Both the position numbers and the translations under genes were made by a program. Shown one piece after another: positions 56,973 through 64,000 of a DNA stretch of 64,000 nucleotides (the first letter of the stretch is position 1; each line of letters opens with the position of its first letter). Source of the stretch: Hymenobacter terricola. GTDB lineage: Bacteria; Bacteroidota; Bacteroidia; Cytophagales; Hymenobacteraceae. The stretch lies in contig NZ_JAGEMO020000023.1 in NCBI RefSeq assembly GCF_017921975.2, positions 1 to 64,000 on the forward strand, in the 5' to 3' direction. The notes under the pieces are model-generated. The model did no database searches and was not told where the DNA came from. It was given only the letters and a program-made list of their open reading frames with translations.

Positions 56973-59900
56973 TTAGAAGGCTACGTTGACGCCGCCCGTG
57001 AACACACGCTGCTGCGGGTTGCTGTTGTAATCAACCCCCGTTGTGTTGTTCGAGGTGGGGGAGTTGTTTACTTCCGGGTCAACACCTCTGTACTTGGTGA
57101 CGGTGAACACGTTCTGGGCTTGTACGAATACCCGTACCCGGCTCAGCGTAGTGGGACCTAGCAAGCGCGCGGGCAGGCTGTAGCCCAGGGTAATGTTCTG
57201 CATCCGCAGGAAATTACCACTTTCTACAAACCGCGACGAGCCGCTGCCGTCCTGGTTCACAAAACCGCTGTTGCCCGATGCGATGCGGGGCACGTCGGTC
57301 TGGTCGCCGGGATTCTGCCAGCGAGTCAGGATTTCGGTGCTGTTGTTGAGAAAGTCCGTGCGCAGCAATTGCTGGCGCGTGATGTTCATCAGCTTGTTTC
57401 CGAGGCTGTAGCGCACAAACACATCCAGGTCGAAGCCTTTGTAAGTGATGTTGTTGTCGAGGCCACCGAAAATGCTCGGATTGGTTTGGCCCAGCACGAT
57501 TTTATCGGCGGCCGTCAACGAGCTCAGGTTAGCGTTAGTAACGCCAGGGGCGGGGTTAACAAAGGCCGCGCCCGGGTTAGCGGCGTCGTAGAGGTAGTAG
57601 CGGCTGGCCGTAGTACCTGATGATGCGGTGCTGCCCTGCACGAGAACGCCATCGAGACGACTGTAGATGGGGCTGCCGTTGGCTTGGTTTACCCCGCGGT
57701 AGTCGTAGCCATAGAGCGAACCAACCGACTCGCCCACACGTGTGACGTTGTAGGTGAAGAGAAGGTCTTCGTTGTTGCTAAGCGCGGTAACACGGTTCTT
57801 GTTCGTCGAAAAGTTAAAGTTTGACGACCAGGTAAAATTCTCGTTGTGAATGTTTTGCGTGCCCACTGTCAGCTCGAAGCCCTGGTTGTACATGGCCCCC
57901 ACGTTAGCATTGTAGGACGAGTTGTTGGGAATACCGACCGAAAGGGGCGTACGCACTGCCAGAATCAGCCCGTCAATATCGTTGCGGTAGTAGTCGGCCG
58001 ATACATTGAGGCGGCCCTTGAAGAAGCCGAGGTCAACGCCGTAATCCTGTTTCTTCGAGGTTTCCCACTTCAGCTGGTCGTTGCCGAACTGCCCGTAGCT
58101 GATGCCGGGCTGCGAAGCGTACTGGGCCGGCTGGTAGTAGCCCACGTAGGGAAAATAGCCAATGTTGGTGTTGCCAACCGAAGCGTACGAACCGCGGAGT
58201 TTGAAATCATTCCAGACGTTGACCAGCGACGAGTTCTTGAAAAAGCCTTCTTCCGATATGCGCCAGCCCAGCGACCCACCGGGGTAAGCATGGCGGCGGG
58301 TTGCCGTGGGCAGCGACGAAAGCTCATCCGAACGCAGTGTGAAGCTAAGCAGGTAACGGTCTTTAAACGAGTAGTTTAAGCGGCCAAAGTACGATTGCAG
58401 GCCATTTTCCAGAAAGTCACCGTAAACCGTGGGGGTGGAAATTGTGGAGCTGATGATACCATTCTGGCCCAAGGTCCGGTCAGAAAGGCCGGTACCCTGC
58501 GCCTGGTAGTAGGACGTAGTGGTTTTCTGGTATTCGGCACCCACTACTACGTTGATTTTGTGGTCTTCACCAATGACGTTGTTGTAGGTGGCGGTGTTGA
58601 TGAAGTTCCAGCGAATGCTGGGGCTGAACGACTGAAATACCGACCCGTTCGGACCCTTGCCATCGCCTTGGCGGGGGTCAAGGTACTGGAAGTCATCTTG
58701 CAACTGGGTGTCGGTGCCCATTTGCGAGCGCAGGCGCAGATGCTTCACGGGCTCTACTTCGAGGTAGCCACTGCCCAGAATGCGGTAGCTTAGGGAGCGG
58801 TAGATATTATTCTCGAGCGGGAAAATGATGTTGGGGTAAGCAAAGGAAATACCTGCTTTGTTGCTACCCTGGCCCAGGGCACCAGCGGCATTGGAGTAGG
58901 GAGTACCGTCGGGGTTGCGGGCTGGCACGTTGGGCAGCAGCACCAGTGCGTTGGCAACGTTGCCAGACAGAGTATTCACCGCCGTGTTCAGGCCCAGGGT
59001 TTGCGTGCGGCTCAGGCCGAGCGTCATCCCAACCTTCAGCCAGCTCTTTACTTCCGAATCAAGGTTTGAGCGGAAGCTGAAGCGTTGCAGCGAGTTGGCT
59101 TTGATAACGCCGGTCTGGTCGGTGAAACCGCCCGAGAAGTAATAATTGGTTTTGTCGGTTGCGCCCGATACCGACACCACATGGTTTTGCTGAAAGCCCG
59201 TGCGGAAGATTTCATCCTGCCAGTTGGTGCTCACCGGATTGCCGTTGCTGTCATTAAAAGCCGCCGCGATGGTGCCCGGTCCGCCTGCGTTGCGTTCCTT
59301 CTCGTTGCTGATGTTGATAAAGTCAGCCGCTCCAAGCACATCGTAGCGCTTCAGGGTTTTGGCTACGCCGAGGTAGGTGTCATACGTAACATTGGCTTTG
59401 CCTTTACGACCACGCTTGGTGGTGATAAGGATAACGCCGTTGGCCGCCCGCGAACCGTAAATAGCAGTGGCCGAACCGTCTTTCAGCACTTCGTACGACT
59501 CGATGTCATTGGGGTTAATGTCCGCCAACGCGTTTGAGCCATTGGCAAACGCACTGGTATTGCCCGTGAAAATGGGCTGACCATCTACCACCACCAGCGG
59601 GTAAGTGCCCGAGGAGATGGAGTTGGTACCCCGAATCTGGATACGGGGCTGCTGCCCGAGCAAGCCGGTTGGCGTCTGAACATTCACGCCAGCGGCCCGC
59701 CCAGCCAGCTGCTGCGCAAAGCTCGGTGTTGCCAAATCCGCAATGGCTTCGCCCTGCACCGTGGCTATGGAGCCGGTCAGGTCGCGCCGCTCCTGCGTGC
59801 CGTAGCCCGTTACCACTACCTCGTTAAGCTGCTTCACATCAACGGCCAGCGCCATGGTGAAAGTAGACTCACTGCCAATAGCACGCTCCTGGCTGATGTA

Positions 59901-60134
59901 ACCAACCGAGCTGAATACCAGCGTACCGCCAGTTTCTGGCACGCCAAGCGTGAAAGCCCCGTCGGAATTCGTCGAAGCACCGTTGGTGGTGCCTTTCACC
60001 AGCACCGTTACGCCGGGCAGCCCTTCGCTGGTTCGCTGGTCTGTCACCCGCCCGGAGATTGTGCGCGTCTGCGCCATTGCTCCGTGGAAAAGGGTGAACA
60101 TGAGTACCAGACTCATGAGTAATATTTTTTTCAT
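56973..60134 (-). CDS. SusC/RagA-family TonB-linked outer membrane protein
   Basis: 1053 residues with signal peptide (MSLVLMFTLFHGAMAQT). Carboxypeptidase-regulatory-like domain at about 25-105 (TISGRVTDQRTSEGLPGVTV), the plug domain with LNEVVVTGYGTQERRDLTGS near residue 108, then a TonB-dependent 22-strand barrel ending in a C-terminal F (GGVNVAF). It imports polymer fragments together with its SusD (55269-56951). Substrate unknown. A TATTTTTG element (60185-60192 minus) lies about 50 bases upstream of its start. Confidence 0.96.
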   Translation of the reverse strand: MKKILLMSLVLMFTLFHGAMAQTRTISGRVTDQRTSEGLPGVTVLVKGTTNGASTNSDGAFTLGVPETGGTLVFSSVGYISQERAIGSESTFTMALAVDVKQLNEVVVTGYGTQERRDLTGSIATVQGEAIADLATPSFAQQLAGRAAGVNVQTPTGLLGQQPRIQIRGTNSISSGTYPLVVVDGQPIFTGNTSAFANGSNALADINPNDIESYEVLKDGSATAIYGSRAANGVILITTKRGRKGKANVTYDTYLGVAKTLKRYDVLGAADFINISNEKERNAGGPGTIAAAFNDSNGNPVSTNWQDEIFRTGFQQNHVVSVSGATDKTNYYFSGGFTDQTGVIKANSLQRFSFRSNLDSEVKSWLKVGMTLGLSRTQTLGLNTAVNTLSGNVANALVLLPNVPARNPDGTPYSNAAGALGQGSNKAGISFAYPNIIFPLENNIYRSLSYRILGSGYLEVEPVKHLRLRSQMGTDTQLQDDFQYLDPRQGDGKGPNGSVFQSFSPSIRWNFINTATYNNVIGEDHKINVVVGAEYQKTTTSYYQAQGTGLSDRTLGQNGIISSTISTPTVYGDFLENGLQSYFGRLNYSFKDRYLLSFTLRSDELSSLPTATRRHAYPGGSLGWRISEEGFFKNSSLVNVWNDFKLRGSYASVGNTNIGYFPYVGYYQPAQYASQPGISYGQFGNDQLKWETSKKQDYGVDLGFFKGRLNVSADYYRNDIDGLILAVRTPLSVGIPNNSSYNANVGAMYNQGFELTVGTQNIHNENFTWSSNFNFSTNKNRVTALSNNEDLLFTYNVTRVGESVGSLYGYDYRGVNQANGSPIYSRLDGVLVQGSTASSGTTASRYYLYDAANPGAAFVNPAPGVTNANLSSLTAADKIVLGQTNPSIFGGLDNNITYKGFDLDVFVRYSLGNKLMNITRQQLLRTDFLNNSTEILTRWQNPGDQTDVPRIASGNSGFVNQDGSGSSRFVESGNFLRMQNITLGYSLPARLLGPTTLSRVRVFVQAQNVFTVTKYRGVDPEVNNSPTSNNTTGVDYNSNPQQRVFTGGVNVAF

Positions 60135-60184
60135 GTAAGAGAGCTTTAGATGGAAAAAGTGGGGGTATAGGTTTTAAGCATTGT

Positions 60185-60192
60185 CAAAAATA
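60185..60192 (-). promoter_or_regulatory. -7 promoter element TATTTTTG of the SusC operon
   Basis: On the minus strand TATTTTTG lies about 50 bases before the SusC start. The leader between has a purine-rich stretch near the start. No clear -33 TTG. Confidence 0.45.
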
Positions 60193-60405
60193 AGGGAGTA
60201 ATGTCGCATTAGAACATAAATGACAGCTTTTGTAGGCTGTAATTTCGAATTTGGTAAACAATGTATCGTTTTAATGAAGAGTAAAAGCCAGGCGGCATGC
60301 TATTTAGCTTTTGCAAGGGCACGGCTCATACCGAGCAGCAACTAAGCTTAAAGCCAGAGCAGCAAGGAAGTAAACCCAAACAACATGCGTTGAAACAATA
60401 TAAAG

Positions 60406-60471
60406 CCCAAAAAATAAATGGCGGGCCGTTCGGATTGTCACATCCAAACGGCCCGCCATTTATTTTTTGGG
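60406..60471. terminator. Perfect 25-base hairpin, strong terminator
   Basis: CCCAAAAAATAAATGGCGGG (60406-60425) continues to CCGTT and is the exact complement of 60447-60471 over 25 bases, around a loop that itself can add four pairs (GGAT/ATCC). Reads as a terminator in both directions; on the minus strand it would end transcription of the upstream susC-susD-lipoprotein operon before the next SusC promoter. Confidence 0.85.
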
Positions 60472-60678
60472 TTTTGGCAAAAGGCGGGTGCTTGCCCCCA
60501 ACCTCTGCTTCACTTTGCCCTTATCACATACGCGCTGTAAAGAGCGTAGCTGCTATAAAGCTGCTGTGGTGACCCGATTTTACAATTCGGCCCCCGAGCG
60601 GGGCAAAGAAAAGCCGTTCAAGTGGCCGACTGATAAAGTTGGGATGCCCGTGCTGTGGCTTGGCCAACTACCCGTTAT

Positions 60679-61299
60679 CTAGATTTTAAATGTTGCAACT
60701 GCGGCCAGCGGAGCATTGGTCTGCGCGCCCGTAGGTGCGCCAACCGAGCCATCCGCAGTCGAAAGTGGCGTGAGAACGATGCGACGGCCGTCTTTCATCA
60801 CGTATTCAAAGGTGAAAACGACGGCATCGCTGTTCAGTATTCGGTTGGCCTGCGTTGGGCTAGAAGCAAGGGCGAGAACGGGGACGGGCGCCGGCAGAGA
60901 AGCAGTGGGGCTAGTTACGTACAGGTCACGAAGGGCATCCTGGCTGTTGATGGATACTGTGGCCGGAAAGGAGTTCAGGTCAGTTACCTTCACCCGAGGG
61001 CCCAGAACGCCGCTGCGGCGAATGCATTTGTATACTTCCACGGTTTGCAAATCCGTGTACCCCTGCGATGGATTGACTACGAATTCGAAGACCGGGCGGG
61101 CTACGTTGCCGGCGGCGGCGGCGCTCACCGACAGGCGGGCATCATTGAAACTGAAGGTCGCCTTGTTGGGATTGATTTCCGGGATAATCAGCGGAATGCT
61201 CTCATTGACGGGCTCGGGGATGACGCTATGGTCGCGGCACGAAGAGAGTGAACCAGTCACCGCCAAAAGCAGGAGCAAGCTGGCAAGATAATTTTTCAT
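60679..61299 (-). CDS. Hypothetical lipoprotein downstream of SusCD
   Basis: 206 residues. Lipoprotein signal with lipobox (LSSC, Cys about residue 21). Mature part is beta-rich with no recognised domain (KATFSFNDARLSVSAAA, VFEFVVNPSQGYTDLQTV, VVFTFEYVMKDGRRI); it resembles small surface lipoproteins that accompany SusCD pairs. It starts 48 bases after the second SusD gene on the same strand and probably belongs to that operon. Stops before the perfect hairpin at 60406-60471. Confidence 0.7.
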   Translation of the reverse strand: MKNYLASLLLLLAVTGSLSSCRDHSVIPEPVNESIPLIIPEINPNKATFSFNDARLSVSAAAAGNVARPVFEFVVNPSQGYTDLQTVEVYKCIRRSGVLGPRVKVTDLNSFPATVSINSQDALRDLYVTSPTASLPAPVPVLALASSPTQANRILNSDAVVFTFEYVMKDGRRIVLTPLSTADGSVGAPTGAQTNAPLAAVATFKI

Positions 61300-61346
61300 G
61301 GAACCTTAAAAATGAGGTCAAACAATAAATTGAAGAACGGAACGGC

Positions 61347-63014
61347 TTAGCGGTCCCAGAAAATGGGGGTGCTGGGGTCCTTCTGCGTCCTGGGGGAATT
61401 GGGATTCAGAATGAGGTCGGTAGCCGGGTAGTACAAGCGGCGCGGAAATACCCCAGTGGATAAGGTGCCGCCGTCATCAGGTAACAGGCCCCGGGCGGGG
61501 TCGGCCGCTTGCTGCGATACATGGATGCGGGGGTGGCCCGTGCGCCGGAAGTCGGTGTACGTGTCTACGCCGTAGCCAAAGCTGGCCACGTACTTCTCGT
61601 ACATAATAACCTCCAGCTTTTCTTCGGTATTGGGGGCGGCATTGTAGCGCGCCATGGCGCTCGTCGCGTAGGCCGCAATGCTTGGTACTCTCGGGGTTCT
61701 GGTAGAGAGTGTGTCCTGGATAGTGGGGCTACCATCGGCAGCAGCAATGACATTGACTTTTCTGAACGAGGCTTTTATGGCTTCTTCCAGAGCGACGCCT
61801 GCAGCAGTTGGGTCATTGAGAACCACCAATTGTAATTCGGCTTCGGTGTATTTGCGGCTGTAGTACGTAAGCAGGCGCTGGGGCGCGACTCCCTGGCCCA
61901 GGGTAGGACTGGTTTTCCCACCCGCACCATTATCAAAGTGGCCCCCGATGGGATACAGGCCTTGCACGGTTTGGACTGAGGCCGTGGTGCCCACGCTAAC
62001 GTATTGTCCCGTCGAGCCGGGCCGCACGGTTACAAAGCGCGGGTCGAGCGGACTCACGTAGTCCTGCATTGTCACGGGCGCGGCGTTTTGAGCCACCTGG
62101 TTGAAGAAATAGTAGGGCAGGCGCGGGTCGTTCAGGGTTAGCATCCCCTCATAGAAATAGCGGCCAATGCGGTTTTCGGGGCTGGGCGCGTAGTCGTTCA
62201 CGTAGCCAGGGTTGCGGTTGTCCGGGCTTAGGGTGTTTTGGTAGGCCAGCTGAAAGTCGCTTCCCTCTTGCATCAGGTTGCCACTCAGCAGCGGAGCTAT
62301 CTGAGCGCGAACAACCGCGTTGGTGTTGGTTTTGCGCAGCTGGTTGTACAGCTTCAGCTTGAGGGTACGGCCGAAGCGGCCCCAGTTGTCCAACGAGCCC
62401 TGGTAAATCAGGTCAACCGTTGCCAGCGCAGGTTTGGTACTGATTGATGGCTTGGCCAAATTGGCCAGTCCGGCGTCAATCAGCGAAAATAGGCCTTGGA
62501 TGGACCCATCGGCGGAGCCATTGTAAATCTCGGAATCTTTGTCGAAGCGGGGCGAGGTATTCACGGCACCCTGCAGCGCCTCCGAGTAGGGGATGTCGCC
62601 CCACAGGTCTACCATTTGGCTGTACACATACGCCTTTTGCAGCTGCGCAATTCCTACGTAGTCCCAATGCTGCTCTTTGGTGCCCTGCGTAATAATCTGC
62701 TCATTATTGACGAGCATGGTGGTATACAGGTCCGACCAGGGATTGATGAAGGAGTCGCCGGTCTGTGTAAAGTTGCCAATGCTGCGCGGGTTGTACAACT
62801 GCTGCATCAGCGCCTGCGTGTACTGGCTCAGGCCGTTGATGTTATCTCCCAAGTCGGAGGCCATGCTCACCTGCGTTACGGGCAGGAGGGAATACAGGCC
62901 CACCGATTTCGGTGACAAAGGATTGACGTTGACATCGTAAAAGTCTTTACAGCCCGGCGCGGTGACCAGCGTAGTAGCCAATGCCAGCGCGGCGGAAATC
63001 TTGCGGAATTTCAT
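61347..63014 (-). CDS. SusD-like (SusD/RagB family, subgroup 2) nutrient-binding lipoprotein
   Basis: 555 residues from the ATG at 63014 (MKFRKISAALALATTLVTAP, then GCKDF giving the lipobox Cys about residue 22). The start KDFYDVNVNPLSPKSVGLYSLLPVTQVSMA is typical of the SusD-like subgroup 2, distinct from the classical SusD at 55269. TPR-like helices with LQKAYVYSQMVDLWGDIPYSEAL and C-terminal YEKYVASFGYGVDTYTDFRRTGHP. Pairs with the SusC that ends at 63051 upstream. Confidence 0.93.
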   Translation of the reverse strand: MKFRKISAALALATTLVTAPGCKDFYDVNVNPLSPKSVGLYSLLPVTQVSMASDLGDNINGLSQYTQALMQQLYNPRSIGNFTQTGDSFINPWSDLYTTMLVNNEQIITQGTKEQHWDYVGIAQLQKAYVYSQMVDLWGDIPYSEALQGAVNTSPRFDKDSEIYNGSADGSIQGLFSLIDAGLANLAKPSISTKPALATVDLIYQGSLDNWGRFGRTLKLKLYNQLRKTNTNAVVRAQIAPLLSGNLMQEGSDFQLAYQNTLSPDNRNPGYVNDYAPSPENRIGRYFYEGMLTLNDPRLPYYFFNQVAQNAAPVTMQDYVSPLDPRFVTVRPGSTGQYVSVGTTASVQTVQGLYPIGGHFDNGAGGKTSPTLGQGVAPQRLLTYYSRKYTEAELQLVVLNDPTAAGVALEEAIKASFRKVNVIAAADGSPTIQDTLSTRTPRVPSIAAYATSAMARYNAAPNTEEKLEVIMYEKYVASFGYGVDTYTDFRRTGHPRIHVSQQAADPARGLLPDDGGTLSTGVFPRRLYYPATDLILNPNSPRTQKDPSTPIFWDR

Positions 63015-63050
63015 ATAGATGCTAGAGGCTAAAATTGCCAAATTCAAGAA

Positions 63051-64000
63051 TTAAAAGCTCACCCGCAGGTTCACACCGTAGCGCTTCGTGGACGGCGCAT
63101 TGGTAAACTCATAGCCCTGCTGGTTGCTGGCCCCGTACGTGCTGGTTTCGGGGTCGAAGTTAGTGTGCTTGGGCAGGTTGGGCGAATACCAATAGAGGTT
63201 GCGGCCCGATACCGAGATGTTGATGACGCTAAATGGGGTTTTGCCCAGCAGTGTCTTGGGTAGGTCGTAGCCGAGGGTGACTTCGCGCAGGCGCACGGTG
63301 GTCGCGTCGTAGATGGACTGCTCGTTGTAGTCATTCGAAGCCGCGCCGCCGCCCACGCCCGCCGCCGAGAAGTACAGGTCGTTGACGGTGATGGCGGTGC
63401 TGTTGCGCATCACCACGCCGTTGGCATCCAATTGAGCCCCTCCGGTGGCGCGGTTATAGCGCACCCCGTTGATAAGTACCAGGCGGTTACGGTCTTCGGT
63501 GTCGAGCGTTACGCCCCGGCCCAACTCTTCCTGAATAGTAGTCGAGTACAGGGAGCCGCCCTTGCGGTAGTCAATCAGGGTATTCAGCGTAATACCTTTG
63601 TATGTGAACTGGTTGATGAAGCTCATTTGGTAATCGGGGTTCGGATTGCCAATGATTTTCAGGCCGCCGGGCACTAGGCGCCCGTTCGAGGGGTCGACGT
63701 ATAATTCACCGTTAGCATCGCGTTTAGCCGAGGTGCCGTAGAGCACGCCGTAGGGCTGGCCGGGCACCAGCAGCGACCGAACGCCACCGACGAAATAGGT
63801 GCCGAAGGTGAGGGTATCGACCCCTGCCGTCAGGCTTTGCACGATGTTGCGGTTGCGCGTGTAGTTGACGGTGCTGCTCCAGCGGAAGTTGGAAGTTTCG
63901 ATGGGCACTCCAGTAAAGGCCACTTCGAAGCCCTTGTTCGTGAGCTCCCCGTAGTTGGTGATGCGGGCCCCGAAGCCCGTAGCCGCCGCCAGGTTCTGGG
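63051..64000 (-). CDS. SusC/RagA-family TonB-linked outer membrane protein, C-terminal part
   Basis: At least 316 residues of a SusC barrel C-terminus, in frame to the window edge, so the gene continues to the right. Motifs include NYGELTNKGFEVAFTGVPIE, VQSLTAGVDTLTFGTYFV, NPDYQMSFINQFTYKGITL and the C-terminal RYGVNLRVSF. It is followed 37 bases later by its SusD partner at 63014. Second SusCD pair in the window; this SusC and its SusD differ from the other pair by subgroup. Confidence 0.94.
   Translation of the reverse strand, partial: QNLAAATGFGARITNYGELTNKGFEVAFTGVPIETSNFRWSSTVNYTRNRNIVQSLTAGVDTLTFGTYFVGGVRSLLVPGQPYGVLYGTSAKRDANGELYVDPSNGRLVPGGLKIIGNPNPDYQMSFINQFTYKGITLNTLIDYRKGGSLYSTTIQEELGRGVTLDTEDRNRLVLINGVRYNRATGGAQLDANGVVMRNSTAITVNDLYFSAAGVGGGAASNDYNEQSIYDATTVRLREVTLGYDLPKTLLGKTPFSVINISVSGRNLYWYSPNLPKHTNFDPETSTYGASNQQGYEFTNAPSTKRYGVNLRVSF

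Noticed and set aside
60297..60572. Small frame crossing the 25-base hairpin
   Set aside because: Its codons run through a perfect terminator hairpin and have no signal of coding.

Overview
The window reads as chromosomal DNA of a GC-rich Bacteroidota, most like Hymenobacter or a close relative in the Cytophagales. This is inferred from gene content and promoter style: two SusC/SusD pairs, type IX secretion (T9SS) genes (PorQ and a PorE-like lipoprotein-type OmpA protein), secreted propeller proteins with C-terminal T9SS sorting domains, a gamma-beta fused urease subunit, and promoter elements of the TAnnTTTG type. No tRNA, rRNA or CRISPR array was seen.

Layout. 0-9.5 kb: the 5' end of an IS5-type transposase at the left edge, a YncE-like propeller/phosphoesterase lipoprotein, a DUF2461 protein, a DUF6702 protein, rseP and dxr, a GAF protein, a geranylgeranyl-reductase-family flavoprotein and an AT-rich orphan gene. 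9.6-15.7 kb: glutamate synthase gltB-gltD on the minus strand. 16.2-23.1 kb: a urease block with a NicO/UreH-type metal permease, ureAB (fused), ureC, ureF, ureG and a convergent ureD; ureE is missing, an AT-rich membrane-protein gene sits between ureAB and ureC, and a frameshifted GIY-YIG gene sits upstream. 23.2-28.9 kb: a J-like protein without HPD, an ankyrin protein, a DOPA-dioxygenase-like enzyme, a Crp/Fnr regulator, an SDR, a TonB-type protein and a DUF1304 protein. 29.1-34.3 kb: two T9SS-sorted propeller proteins around an unknown gene and a repeat-rich remnant region. 34.4-38.5 kb: both methylmalonyl-CoA mutase subunits. 38.6-42.2 kb: a 5'-nucleotidase split into two genes, then dnaA. 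42.2-47.2 kb: Uma2, a PH-like membrane protein, OsmC, a GH3-like protein and a chain of four overlapping small genes including a nucleotidyltransferase. 47.4-55.0 kb: PorE-like, lon, porQ, hslU. 55.3-64 kb: two SusC/SusD pairs and a lipoprotein.

The most interesting layer is between the genes. Three families of palindromic repeats fill whole intergenic gaps. Two of them (family A, six copies; family C, one copy) have the architecture GTAG - hairpin - spacer - hairpin - CTAC. That is the layout of REP doublets (REPINs), whose hairpins carry a GTAG foot recognised by RAYT (TnpA-REP) transposases. Copies end 1-5 bases before start codons (ureF, ureG, crp), supply stop codons (gltB, the DUF2461 gene) and even encode the last residues of the Crp/Fnr regulator. 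Family B (seven full copies) is a longer imperfect palindrome. Separately, two unrelated arrays share an exact 21-base period (32.1-32.3 kb and 47.2-47.4 kb), and a 201-base element with 35-base inverted arms separates hslU from susD.

Functionally the window is mostly housekeeping and central metabolism (ammonia release by urease, assimilation by GOGAT; isoprenoid synthesis; propionate/methylmalonyl metabolism; proteolysis), plus surface functions (T9SS parts, likely T9SS clients, glycan or polymer uptake by SusCD).
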